NCBI GenBank assembly: GCA_007644065.1
Contig: VJWN01000015.1
Location: 1,038,658 to 1,102,657 of the forward strand
Direction of reading: 5' to 3'
From: Margaritispora aquatica
Lineage: Eukaryota; Ascomycota; Leotiomycetes; Helotiales; Discinellaceae
DNA: 64,000 nucleotides
Shown: one piece after another, positions 21,109 through 32,169 of the stretch
How positions within the stretch are numbered: position 1 is the first letter of the stretch
Layout of the letters: the number at the start of each line of letters is the position of its first letter
Program-made: the position numbers and the translations under genes
Notes under the pieces: model-generated
What the model saw: only the letters and a program-made list of their open reading frames with translations
The model's database searches: none
Told to the model about the DNA's origin: nothing

Positions 21109-22148
21109 GGTTTCTGGTGGTAGGTTTTGGTGGTAGTGGATTGTTTGGATTGTAGTTCAGATTGGTCTAATGTGGTATGCGATTGAGAATTTGCAGATGG
21201 AATGGAATTAAATACTGTTTCAAAACGAATGAGGGGAGATTTCTTGCTAGGTGGGATGAGTTTCTTCTTTTTACTGGAGACCATTGAGTGAGGTGACTTG
21301 GTAAGTTGGTAAGGACAAGCAAAGATACCTATTCAGCCTGATCTGATGGCGGGGCAAGGCTAAGGAGGACCTTTCTAGTGGCTGAATGAGATTGGAATCT
21401 GATTGGTGCGGCTATTGTAGCGGGGGGACTTCGGACTTCCACTTACTAAGCCTCGTCCCTCATCGTGTAACTTTGGTGTGGGAGATTTCATCCTCACTTC
21501 AATTCAACTACATTGACCACTGATAGAGGGAAGATGCAAAGAAAATTGTAAAAAGAAGAGGGACAAACAAGGCATCTACATATCAGCCCCAAATCTTCAC
21601 GCTAGGGCTGAGAAGTCGAGACCTAGGGTCTTGATTCTCGATCTAGGAGGCCGAAGAAATGATGTGAAAGGTATTCGAGGTTCAATCTTAGACACCAGTT
21701 CTTGAGATTCGTTTCTAGTACTATCGATGCTCAAGTACTAAAACCTAAGTAATTAGCCCAACGCTCTTGATTTCTCTTAGCTTGCATGGGCGTGATCGAA
21801 ATCCCGGCGGCATAACTGGCAGCCAGGAACTTGAAACTCATATGTCGATCCGCCTCTCCCTTCTTCTCAAATGTCGATTGATATTCAACCCTACTCCTTG
21901 GTTGACGGAAATAGAAACGATGTTGGCTAAATAGTAGCTCCAGAAGGGCCCCTCAAGGCGTGAGCAATTGTTTGTTAACGAGGTATATTCTAGTCAGGTA
22001 TCGTCAGCTAAAGGGTCACTCAAAAACCAGTCGCTCACTTCCATTACTCGTAATTCAAGCATTAGATGCTTCGCGGTACCTTTTTCTCCTATTACACCCA
22101 GCCATCCAACCAAGGATCTGTACTCGTTTCCATAATTTGAGGCCCGTC
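21109..22148. other. Divergent intergenic region
   Basis: Promoter space for the aldose epimerase (minus) and the DEDDh nuclease gene (plus). The frame of the nuclease gene stays open back to 21960, but that part is unlike the family. No other feature. Confidence 0.45.
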
Positions 22149-23012
22149 ATGGCTTTGCGGTACTCCATTTCAAATCATGGTCTCCAACAACTTCGAGATG
22201 TCCTTGGATTCACTGCACTTGCGCCAAGACCTACGGAGTTTTGCGATGTCATATTTGTTGCAATCGATTTTGAGAACCTAGGCAACATTAAGCAGGGCTC
22301 TACCCAGGATCTCGACAGTCAATTTGGTATTGCCATATTAGATACAACGAGTCTTACCTCCTCTCAAGTTCAGAAGCCGATAGCTGCGTATAGTTTTGCT
22401 ACTGGATCGGCTCAGTATTGTACTACCGTTGCGAAAAGGTTTCTCTTTGGGAAGACCACTGTATTACGCCAGCAAGATATAATTACTACTCTAGAGTCTT
22501 TAGTCTTGCGATCACGGAATATCATTCTTGTTGGCCATAGCTTTCAGCACGATCTACATATTCTACAAGTTCTCAAGTTTGATCTACACACCTCGATTGT
22601 TGGCATTCTTGATACACAGAGGATTGCTTCGGAGCTTTTCCTAACCGGCTCTGATTCTCTTATCGATATATTAAACAAACTCGAATGTCCTTTTGCTAAG
22701 CTTCACACGGCCGGTAATGATGCGTACTTTACCTTGCAAGCATTATTGCTCTTAGCGGAGAGAAGCTGTCACGTTTCTACTGCCAATACAAATGATCTAG
22801 ATATACTGGCATCAATACGAGCAATCACACAAGTTTCTGTTTTCCAACAACGATTAGACCCACAAGAGAAAGGAAGGCAGAAAAAACTAAAAAGGGAACA
22901 ACGAAATCGCAAGCAGCAATCGAAGTTTTGGGATACGGAAACTCAAGAGCTCATACGAGCTGAACGAGCAGCACGTAGAAATATACGGACCGCATCCTCT
23001 ATACAGTACTAG
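22149..23012 (+). CDS. DEDDh-type (Gfd2/YDR514C-like) exonuclease-fold protein
   Basis: A single exon of 287 residues from the ATG at 22149. The frame is open back to 21960, but the extra 63 residues resemble no part of the family. The RNase H-like exonuclease core shows the DEDDh pattern: VIFVAIDFEN (Asp 40, Glu 42), ILVGHSFQHDLHIL with the middle Asp, and LHTAGNDAYFTLQALL with the last His and Asp. All four acidic positions and the His are present, so a metal-dependent 3' exonuclease is plausible. Yeast relatives Gfd2 and YDR514C are poorly characterised. The basic tail (KKLKREQRNRKQQ) could bind nucleic acid. The last two codons and stop (Gln-Tyr-stop) lie inside the inverted repeat of a TA-flanked element, so the native C-terminus may have been longer. 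Confidence 0.85.
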   Translation: MALRYSISNHGLQQLRDVLGFTALAPRPTEFCDVIFVAIDFENLGNIKQGSTQDLDSQFGIAILDTTSLTSSQVQKPIAAYSFATGSAQYCTTVAKRFLFGKTTVLRQQDIITTLESLVLRSRNIILVGHSFQHDLHILQVLKFDLHTSIVGILDTQRIASELFLTGSDSLIDILNKLECPFAKLHTAGNDAYFTLQALLLLAERSCHVSTANTNDLDILASIRAITQVSVFQQRLDPQEKGRQKKLKREQRNRKQQSKFWDTETQELIRAERAARRNIRTASSIQY

Positions 23013-23462
23013 TCAACTGCTAATTATTTTTACCCTGTTTTATACCAAAACTCAACGTTTTCTCTATAAAATCAAACCACTTATATAATATAAAATTAGA
23101 ATTCTATATAGTATATTTTAATTAATCGAATAATAAAAATCTTTTCTATAATTAGTTTTAATATAAAAAAGCTAAATCGTTATACCGTAGAGCGTTATAC
23201 CGTAGAGTAATAAAGTCAAAGAATTAATTTTCCTTCGTGTTTTTTTCTTTCCCTACCTTCCGACCTTGATAATTATTACAAATTTTATTTAAAACTTAAA
23301 AATTAAAGACTAAAAGATTTATTAAGATCGAATTAACTAATTAATCGAAGATCTAAAATTTTAATCTACTTTTAGATAAAAATAAATAAGTTTTAAAAGG
23401 GTGTATTTTGGCTATTTTTGGTATAAAATAAGCGACCGTTAATTAGCTGTTGACGGGTACTG
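23004..23462. mobile_element. TA-flanked terminal-inverted-repeat element (MITE-like)
   Basis: Left end CAGTACTAGTCAACTGCTAA and the reverse complement of the right end CAGTACCCGTCAACAGCTAA start 47-bp inverted repeats that match at 36 of 47 positions by my count. Both ends are flanked by TA (23002-23003 and 23463-23464), the target duplication typical of Tc1/mariner-type elements, including fungal pogo/Fot1 relatives. The 459-bp element has no ORF and a very AT-rich interior, so it is a non-autonomous MITE-like copy. The AT richness may reflect repeat-induced point mutation. A nearby tandem, TTATACCGTAGAG twice at about 23180-23207, lies inside it. Confidence 0.8.
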
Positions 23463-23464
23463 TA

Positions 23465-24789
23465 GACCACAAAGGAGATGGGAAATAAAGCCTCTTGATT
23501 TTGAGATCGCGGATTTTGGCCAACTCATGGTGAATATTATGTCTTAAATGCTTTCAAACAAGTTCGATCATAGTGGTGATCGCTTTTCCGTTGAGGTATA
23601 TCACCTTTTCCGGTTTTACCATTAATACAAGCAATGGAGACTGCTTCTATGCAATCTCGGAGCTTAGGCCATTAAAAACTACGACTACAGTTCCTCCTCG
23701 TCCTACACAAGAGCTTCCTTTAAACCCACCACACGTCTTCCTCAGTCCTTGCATAGTGATTTCGCCTCTGTAGCAGACAAAACAGCCGATACCGCTACAT
23801 ACTTCGAAAAAATCCCAATGCACATTCGGGCTCCGAAAACATATATTTGAACTACGAGATGGACAATTAAAGCAAGTATTAGAAAAATAACATTCGGGAA
23901 GTCGAGTTAGTACCTCAAGTCTAACATGGCCGGAAGAAAAATATCATTCTAATGAAAGGGAGCTTGTTCTCAAGGTTACAATAGAACACTGCGCCGGCAA
24001 CGACTCGTGGAAGTGCTTCAGTTGCCCAGACGAAGGTGAATCCTCGTTTATTGGTCGGAAAAGCTCATCATCTCTAGTATATTCAAGAAATCTACAGGCA
24101 TTTAGCGTAGTCTTTTATCCAAAGCTTGTAGATCACTTGCTTATTCACCAAACTTTCATTTGAATATACTTCTTGGTCGTACTACGTACGACCAGCTTGT
24201 TTTGTATCAATCCTGCGTATTCGTTTCTTTCAATTATACCTCTTGACGTTTAGTAGAGGGCAATTACCGACGATGTCATTTAGCCACTGCTAAAAACGGT
24301 ATATTAGGTGAGAAGAAATAGATAGGATAGCTCGGGGAAATAGAGGGAGGGGCAATCCAGACATTTGTACATTAGCCCCAAAAGCATAGGCCCAAAAGCA
24401 TAGGCCCAACTGCCTCAGTAGTAGGGATAATAGTTAGAAAACTATCTAAACATTGAGTATTTTTCGGTAAACAATCTGAGATTTAAGGTTTTGATTCTTG
24501 CATTTGAGAGAGTCGAGGAGGTCATGTGTAGTGTATCCGATAGCGTTTTCGGATATGAGTTCTTAGACTGCATTTTCTAGGTTGTTTATGTTACTGCGCC
24601 AAAAGTTAAAAAGATGGCCCAATTTTCCTCAGTCTATGGTCGTATATGAACATAATTCCAGGCACCCAGATCTGATTCCGAAAAAGTCAGCGCTACCTTA
24701 TACGACTACTACCTAAAGAAGGCCAATATTACCTGCCTTAGCAGGCACAGTCGTTCGCTGTTAGCGACGGTAAAGAGCCTCGACTGCTC
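23465..24789. other. Degenerate intergenic island
   Basis: No supported gene. Contains a 16-base tandem pair (AAAGCATAGGCCCA type) around 24380-24410. The texture suggests decayed repeats, but I cannot name one. Confidence 0.4.
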
Positions 24790-25743
24790 AAAATCGTGCT
24801 AGTTTTGTATACGTAGCTAACCTTGATTGCAAAGTCATGTTCGTTTTCAAGGTATCATAGCGATGACAAGCTAGCAGTAACATAACCCGAAGGCTGAAAT
24901 TAGCATCATTGCCAGCATTATGAAAAAAACCCGCCTGAAATCCCAGTCGCTTTAGCGACATTACTTAGATTGCATTTGAAGTTTTTGTCAAATACTTCAT
25001 ACCCCAAAAACTCCGTATCAAAGATGTCAATAACAGAAGGTGCTAGGTTTAGGTCAAGTCCGAGGCCTTTTCAGAACTTTTATCTCGAACCCCAAGTCAT
25101 GACCAACAAGAATAAGGTCCCGAGTTTGTTGAGGGAATTCATCCTCGAGATAAAGCAAACGCTTGAGAATGAGAACAAGCTCGTCTTGTAAAATATCAAC
25201 AGATTTTCCGAACAGAAACGGCTTAGTATCTACTACAGTCCGATAATGCTGTGTGTGTATACCGTCTTTCCAAGGCATGTTTTGATGACATAAATCCCGC
25301 GTGTCCAACATCGAGATTCCAACCTCTCTTAATCGAATACGTCCAGTCTTCGGAGAGTAGTGACTGTACTCGAAATCGATTGCAATGAAAATAACATCAA
25401 GAAGCTCAGGCTCCTGGCTAGCAAAGTCTCCGGAAGTTGGAATAATAGGTTCGGATATAGCCCCTGCAGGACTGCTGGGGTATAGCACGTTGGAGAAATG
25501 CGACAGCCCTGCTCTGGAGCCAGCTCCTTTATTCAACCTTGCAGGTTCAACGTTGTCTTCTTGTGCTTTGTCTCTTGGAAGCAAGCAAGGATCGAGAGGT
25601 AGCCCAAGGGCTTGTTGTAGATTCTGGAGACCACAAGTGTTGATCGGACGTATAGGTTCTGAACGCAGAGATTTGGCCATAGCATTCTTTCTTTCCTTCA
25701 CTCGCAGCTTACGCTGTACATTCTTTTCGTGGCGTGTCTCCAT
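24790..25743 (-). pseudogene. Frameshifted DEDDh nuclease paralogue
   Basis: The intact frame from 25743 (ATG) to 25054 encodes a basic N-terminus, then LDVIFIAIDFEYSHY (Asp and Glu of the DEDDh motif), FLFGKSVDIL and ILVGHDLGFEIKVL. These align with VIFVAIDFEN, FLFGKTTVL and ILVGHSFQHDLHIL of the gene at 22149. It then meets a premature stop. The homologous C-terminal half continues in other frames: LNLAPSVIDIFDTEFLGY, then NAGNDANFSLRVMLLLAC, matching TAGNDAYFTLQALLLLAE. At least two frameshifts are needed (near 25060 and near 24940). It is therefore a decayed paralogue in opposite orientation. Intact copies elsewhere cannot be excluded. Confidence 0.8.
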
Positions 25744-26461
25744 TGTATGTAGGCGTTAGTGTCTTGATGGTCGTTGTGAAAGAGAGCAGTATGAGAGCGC
25801 TTGGCTGGTATCCTCGAAGCTTTAAAGTTTCTCGCTTTTCGTTGAATCTTCCAGCGCCCGATCTTTTTCGTAGGCTGGCTAACTCGCTTCTAACGATGGA
25901 GAAACTGGGATTGTGTTCGTAGTGGTCGAAGAATGGTGCCCCAGAGAAGGTATGCTTTGGCCGGTCCCTAGTATGCACGACGTGAAGTTCAATGTACTGC
26001 CTATTCAAGAAGCTTCTCCTAAGGCGCTTTGGTCGGCAGATGAATGTGATGAAGTTTGCTCGACGACTTGATCGATTTGCGCGAATCTTATTTGAGCTTC
26101 GATCCGGGTCCCAGCGAGCTGCTGGCACACTACAAGACAAAAGTTTCGGAGAGAGCCGCCGTCGAGGTGTGCGTTGCGCAGAGAGACGTTCCCACGTTGC
26201 TGGATGCTGAATGATGCAAGAGGTATCTGACGAGGCCTCTGATGGGCATTATTTTTTCCCCTTTTTTTCCGCTTCTTTTTGATCTATCATTTGTTCTTTG
26301 CTTAAATCTATCTATCATTATTAGTATTAAAGACGACAAACTCAACAAAATGAGTTTGCCCAATACTGGAAATGGATCCGGATATCAAGGATTATACAAT
26401 AACATTTTCTAATTTCCATTACTTATTATTTTATCACAACAGACTTCAATATCAAACAGTC
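25744..26461. other. Intergenic
   Basis: Former promoter side of the nuclease pseudogene and 3' flank of the aspartic-protease-like gene. Minus ORF 25709-26140 and its plus shadows are not supported. Pyrimidine-rich run at about 26250-26285. Confidence 0.4.
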
Positions 26462-28237
26462 CTAACCCACTGGTTTCCTCCTTGGCCTCTCTGATCTTGG
26501 TTCTGCTGGCAACTCCGCTGGCATAGGAGACACCGGACTTGAAAAACTTGGACTCGGCAATTCACTTCTCTTTCCTTCACCATCCATTTCCACCTTCACC
26601 ACCTCTCCCATTCCCATCTCGGAGGGCATATCACTCGGTTTGTTGCCCATCAATTCCGAGAATCTATGGATGCGACCTTCTTCGTCTTCTCCTTCTGCTC
26701 CTAGGATACCAAGTCCTTCTGCTGCCGTGGCATTGGCCCTGATGTCTTCCTCTGCTCTTGCTGCTTTCCTCTTCTTCCATTTAAGATAAATGTATATTCC
26801 CGAGCAGGCGATGAGAAAGACAACGACTGCAGCAACAATTATTCCGATGAGTGTGCCTTTGGCGAGACCTGCCGGCTTTGATCCAGGGGTTTCCGGAGGA
26901 TGGATGGCAACGATGACTGATGGATTGTTTTCCTTGAAGAGACACTGAGATACGGAGAAGTTTCCTCGGTCAAAATCCGCTATCAAATATCTATTCAATG
27001 TCAGCGTTGTCTTTTTTGCTTCATTTGAGTGCGTACGCTTCTTGTAAGAATACTCTACCAAGTGTGTATTGAGATTCTACTGTTGCCCTTCTGAGAGGAA
27101 AGTAGTTCGTTTTGTTAGTGTATATTGGATAGCTCGCTTGAAGGTCAAAAGCCGCATATGGCAATGCTATTGAAGTTGTGTTCCCTCCTGTCCTTGTATT
27201 TCCTAGTTTGAATGTCACGACAGGATTCAATGAAATAAGTTTGGCATGCACGACATCATCCACAAGATATCGATCTGTGTGGGGATCGTAAGTCAGACCA
27301 AATGCTGTTTCGAATACAGTGCACGCAGCTACGGGAAGCCACATCTCCGGCACAGTACTATCGATGAAAGCAAGAATCCCCGAAGTTGGAAGTAGAGACA
27401 TCAGCCCTTGGAGAGTGTTTGTCGCCAGGATCGTTTGCAATCCTACGGTCAATGGCTTGGAATCATCCGCAGCAAACGAGAATGTCATATCATTTGCCAC
27501 AAATCGAGAAGAATCATATCCTCCAAAGGTCAGACTTCCAGGTACTTTCTTCAACTGATAAGGTGCGCCAGCAGTGTACGCCCAAGTTAAAGAAGGAATC
27601 ATGGTTTTGTTTCTAAGAGACCAGAAGAAAGACGGAGATGACGAGTTGAAATCAGTAAAGTTGGTCGGTTTTGGACCCAGTCCAAGGACTCCCATATAGA
27701 ACGACTTATCCGCATACCCTTTTCACGTCAGATTTGGACTGGAATGCAAACAAGAATCTTACCAGCAACAATTTGATGTTGTAGTGTCGGACCACCACTT
27801 TGTGGCAATGCAAGTCCAACGGTATCAAACCCATAAGTGCCATTTCCAGTGTAATTGAGGTTCTTGTCTAAGCCAAGCTCAAAAAGACTGATGGCTTGCC
27901 ACGTTGAGCTCTATTATCATCAGTTTCACTTCGCTTAAATATCCATACCATCGCTCACCGAGTTGATTTGGAAACCATTGCTTGCTACTCCATTGAAAGG
28001 TAAAGCGCCTCTTTGAGCGCCACAGTCAGATGGATCGCCCACGATACAACCTTCAGGAACTGGGAGCCAAGTCTCCTGTCCAGCAGTCGAGATCATAACC
28101 TGAAACACTTGCTCAGGTGTACCGACTCGAATTGGAAATGTCGACCATGGTCCATCATTTCCTTGCCAAGCCTGACTCGGCGCGATGGATAATGGAACTG
28201 GAATTGTCGACGCGACAGCCCTCAATTGGAGCGCCAT
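26462..28237 (-). CDS. Membrane-anchored aspartic-protease-like protein, first catalytic Asp missing
   Basis: Exons: 27959-28237, 27763-27910, 27037-27718 and 26462-26990 (1638 nt, 545 residues; introns 48, 44 and 46 nt). The ectodomain (about 25-400) has the pepsin fold outline: PWSTFPIRVGTPEQVFQV, GVLGLG, PGSLTFGGYD and LPVAACTVFE. A single transmembrane segment (GTLIGIIVAAVVVFLIACSGIYIYL in essence, about 415-440) is followed by a basic stop-transfer and a 100-residue cytoplasmic tail rich in Pro, Ser and Glu. The first active-site triad DTG is STAG at residues 50-53; the second reads DST near residue 262, keeping Asp but not Gly. Normal pepsin chemistry needs both Asp residues, so activity is doubtful. 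This looks like a surface pseudoprotease or sensor with an N-terminal Ala/Ser-rich leader. Confidence 0.85.
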
Positions 28238-28501
28238 TATTTTTTGGATCCGTTGTCGGCCTCTCAATTGCACGATGAATTAGTCACGATGAAAGCGCTA
28301 TTGGGTGCTCATGTCATGACGACTTAGTAATATTCTATACGATACAGCAACGGAGCGAAGATCAAAGATAACATGTGAGGTCAGCTCGCGGCTCTGGGCA
28401 GGTGCAGAAAACCTTCTATTAAAAGCAACTTCATCAATAGAGTGTGCCACCACAAAAGCACCCGGGACGCAATCTGCTTGATGCACGCCCAAATGCAACC
28501 A

Positions 28502-28531
28502 AAATGCAAGCAAATGCAAGCAAATGCAAGC
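28502..28531. repeat. Three tandem copies of AAATGCAAGC
   Basis: A 10-base unit repeated three times almost perfectly in the divergent promoter region. Confidence 0.85.
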
Positions 28532-28774
28532 TCATCCTTCAACTCTCCCAATTCCAGGGACGCCATGCAAACGAAGCTTATTGTATGGATCGAGAAGTGT
28601 GCCCAGTATGCGGATTCTTGTTTGTTACTGGGGGCGGAAGCTTGGGATTGGCGGGTTAATGAGGGGGGCTGGAGATAGTGTGTTGGCAAGTGAGGCTGAG
28701 CTGGACGTGGATTTGAGAACGAGAACTTCTCCCAAAATTGCCCGGGAAAGGCTGAGATGCAGGTGGTGGGTGTG

Positions 28775-28798
28775 GTACAGTACAGTACAGTACAGTAT
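28775..28798. repeat. CAGTA pentanucleotide repeat
   Basis: About four and a half copies of TACAG/CAGTA in tandem. A simple-sequence repeat; no sign of a transposon end here. Confidence 0.85.
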
Positions 28799-29094
28799 GT
28801 GATGGATGGGGGAAAAGAAAAGAGGTGGGTAAAGAGCGGGAGTGCGTTTCTTGGAGAGCCGCATGGGTTGGTGGTTGGGTGGATGAATCGTTGGGGGCAG
28901 AATGCAATCAAGGGAAGATGCACAGTGTACATGACAGTACAGGGAAGAAATTAAGTCGAGGTAGATGTCGTCTAAATTCGACGCGCTGACACTGTCTGCT
29001 CTTCTCCCTCTCTTTGTCAACCCAATTTTCGAGTCAAGATATAGCCTCTTGTATCATTTCGAAGAGATTTTGAAACTCGACAACTAATTGCATC

Positions 29095-30755
29095 ATGCCC
29101 ACGAAAAGGAATGTGCGGTGTGTAAGGAGGCGTCTGGCCGCCACGGCCGTAATCTTGTCACTCCTCCCGGCTATTGTCTCAGGAGCGATTGGTGACGATA
29201 CAAGTAAGCCTCAGTCCTCCTCGCGATCCTTTGCGCTTCCTTGAACAATGCCTTTCAAAATATGAGCTAACGCATATGCCAAAAAAAAAAAGGCTTCCAT
29301 GCTTCTACCATACAAACACAACCTACAGCCTCACCTTATTTACATCAAGATGCGGATCTCAAGCTTAAGAGGAGCGTGGCGTCTGAAATCAGCGAAGCAA
29401 TTCTTATTGGAGTCTTGAAAGCCACAGCGACCAACATAGTGCCTCCAGTGCCTGGTGCAGCGACTTCAACGCCTACTACACTGAGCGGTAGCTCATCGAG
29501 TGTGCCTGTAGTTTCTACACCAACATCTACGATTGTCCTACCTGCGTTCACAACGCACAAGCCTCCGCTTGAGAGTCTCCAGACACCAGAGGAGAAAATT
29601 CCTGTTACGATTGTGAAGCCGACGACGACGACGACGGCAAGCACAAGCTCTGCTTTAACTACAAGTAGTACTTCGTCATCGACAATCGCGACCTCGACTG
29701 TGCTGGTAGTGACATTAGAACTCAAATCACCCATTCCCGTGTTCAATCCAAGCCCTACCTCAAGCAGTGGATCGGCAATCGCAGAGTCTACAGTTGAAGT
29801 CAAGCAATCACCCACACCTACCAAGCCCATTCCCATCACCACATCCTCCACCACATCCACCTCCTCCTCCTCAACAACAACAACAACGCCACTAGCATGT
29901 CTTATCCTCGCCGGCCTCGGCATAGTCGACCCGGCATGCGTAGAGGAGAATAGGAATCAAGCTCAGATCACAGGCGGGAGTTCCGTACTACCAAGCGTAG
30001 TTGTAGTATCATCCACTACGTACACAGTATCAGCCGGCACGAAAAGTGGCGAATCCGTAGTCGTGATCGCGAGTAAAACATACACGATCTCTCCTTCTTC
30101 GCCAGGCGTGATTTCCTGGCCTGAGATCATAGCTTCCGCGACCACGAGTCGAAACAGTGCACAAGTTAGCGGTAGTGCGGCCAAGGGAAGTAGTAGTAGC
30201 GTGTGGCCGAAATTCGGCGAGAGTAGTACTTCATCACTCAAATCAGGCGTGACCAAGACGTCTACAAGCACCAGGTCATCTTCGTCGTTGAAATCCAGCT
30301 CTAGCTCCGGAACGGCGAAAATCACGTCCAAAGCCACGACTTCGACTTCCTCCGCATCAAGCAAAAGCACGCTCGTGATCCAAGGCACGACAATCGGATG
30401 CGCCGTCGGCGGATGGCCGATTGTCGTTGGAATGGGCGTGAATTCGACATCTACTTCACGAAAGTCGAGTTCGAGCTCTAGTAAGAAGAGCTCGAGTTCC
30501 AGTAGTAGCAGGAAGAGCTCGAGTAGTACCAAAAAAAGCTCGAGCTCGAGTTCGGCGGCGTGCAGTACCGAGAGCGTGGAGCCGGTTACTGTTACGGTGA
30601 CGGTGACGAGCACGGTTGCTGCGGCGCCTGTGCAGACTAGTTTGACGGCGAAGAGTGAGGGTGTTAGGACAAGTGCTCATGTATGGCTCGGCGTCAACGG
30701 TGTTGGATTAAGTGCTGCTGGGCTGGTTGGGCTTTTGGTGGTAGTATGGTTGTGA
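29095..30755 (+). CDS. GPI-anchored Ser/Thr-rich cell-surface protein
   Basis: Exons 29095-29203 and 29293-30755, 1572 nt, 523 residues. The 89-nt intron ends in a run of A before its AG. Residues 1-31 are a signal sequence with an unusually basic start (TKRNVRCVRRR). The mature part is Ser/Thr/Val-rich, with a stalk of repeated Ser runs separated by Lys/Arg pairs (SSSSSSKKSSSSSSSRKSSS) at about residues 405-450. Two related blocks, VVVSSTTYTVSAGTKSGESV and VVIASKTYTISPSS, suggest an internal duplication. The hydrophobic end after a small-residue region (VGLSAAGLVGLLVVVWL) is a GPI-attachment signal. Such proteins are heavily O-mannosylated wall components. No enzyme or binding domain seen. 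Confidence 0.8.
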
Positions 30756-32169
30756 GGCTGCTGATGGACAGCGATCAATGATCAATGGTTTGGGTGTGCA
30801 TTAGCTGTACGATATATGTGGGATATCCGTTTTCTCGAACGAGGTGTTTAGGCGTTTTAGGCCGTTGGTTGATAGAGGATGGGGATTTTCGCACACTTCG
30901 GTTGTAAATGGGAGTTCTAGGGGGGCGGGCGCGGGAATACCATGATCGACAAGCCTCGTTGGAGGAGGAAAACCCGTCCAGCAGAGGAGGAATCTTAAAA
31001 CCATTCAGTGAAAGAAGGACGTGTATACATTGTATCGATCTATCCATGCCATCTTCCTGTCAAAATAGTATTTGTTCACGCCACAAAGCGAAGGGAGGCG
31101 GGGCCGAGTTTATAAACTGAGTATAGACAGTGCATGTGAAGTCGAATGCTCTATCTATTTCATATTTGGAAAAAACGACGTCTTTGTATTGCTGATGGAT
31201 GCGAATAACAAGAAGCTCTAATGTCTGTGATGTACGAAGTTCAAGGCAAATCCCACTCTTTCTCTCTGTCATCGTATTAAAGTTTCGCTTAAACTCCACT
31301 ACCTATCCACATCGGCAAAGGTACGTCTCTCATTAACTTAACGAACCTCCTCAGAACATATCATAGTTGTTGTTAGAACTCTCTTTCAAACGCTGATATT
31401 CCTAGGTCACAGCACTATTCAAAGCACTTGGACGAGTGACTGTCTGAGAGAGTGGAGGTTCGAGCGCGTCGAACTCCACAATCGAAACAAATGCCCAATG
31501 CGCTCTCGTGGGAGTCTATCGCCTTGAAAGGTCTCATCACGGGTGTGATGTTTGTAGGAACTTAGATAATGCAACCATGAGGTATTTCATGTGAGGACTT
31601 CAAGGCTCATGCGACTGAGGATGGAGGCTTTGTCAATACATGCATGGCGCAGTGTCCGCATGTTGCTGTTGCTAGGGAAAAAGAGGCGATGTGGATGTTG
31701 TGTCAAGTCCTCCTGACGATACTATACTTTCGAGAGGGGTTTTGGATTGAGTGATCAAAGATTGTTGAAATGGAGTTAACATTGATACGCTTTGTGTAAC
31801 GTAAAGTTATCCACACACAACGAGGACAAAATCTCAAAGACATGGTTGGGTTTTAAACGACAAGCGAGCCTTTTATGAGGAATATCAGAAACTTTTCTTT
31901 AGTTGCAGAGACTTTTCATCACCAAAAAGCAATTATGGAGATCAAACTGCAGTCCGACTAAATGGTTCAAGCACCTGAAACCAGACCTGGTGTCCCAAAG
32001 CGCAAGCCAAGCCGGGCTAAGGCTCGATTTCACGATGTACAAGGAGTGGATTAGCCGAGGAATGCCAACTCACGACGAACCCTTCATTCAACCTGCAACT
32101 TCAAAGGAATCTATTCCAACATATCAACACATGATATTTTGTTTGTAGGGAACTACAACAAAATCAGCG
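30756..32169. other. Long intergenic region
   Basis: No supported gene. Contains a GC-containing palindrome at 31452-31479, listed separately. Plus ORF 31903-32148 has no recognisable content. Confidence 0.45.
31452..31479. repeat. Imperfect palindrome / hairpin
   Basis: Left arm GTGGAGGTTCGA and right arm TCGAACTCCAC pair over 11 bases with one bulged G around a short GC-rich loop. No T-run follows, so it does not look like a Pol III or bacterial-type terminator. Meaning unknown. Confidence 0.5.

Larger units (their letters stand above)
28238..29094. other. Divergent intergenic region with short tandem repeats
   Basis: Promoter space for the protease-like gene (minus) and the Ser-rich GPI gene (plus). 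ORFs within it overlap in all frames and are not supported. Confidence 0.5.

Noticed and set aside
28775..28798. TACAG repeat as a possible transposon end related to the element at 23004
   Set aside because: Only a simple pentamer repeat; it lacks the rest of the 47-bp end and a second end.
28381..29020. Several overlapping ORFs on both strands in the divergent promoter
   Set aside because: All frames are open because of biased composition; no recognisable domain, and promoters of two real genes must fit here.
29345..29923. 192-codon minus ORF rich in Val and Asp
   Set aside because: It is the antisense of the Ser/Thr-rich GPI gene; Thr and Ser codons give such shadows.
29963..30613. 216-codon acidic minus ORF
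   Set aside because: Antisense shadow of the Ser-run stalk.
31452..31479. T-arm-like GGTTCGA as a tRNA gene
   Set aside because: No acceptor stem, D arm or anticodon arm could be placed around it; the pairing is a local palindrome.
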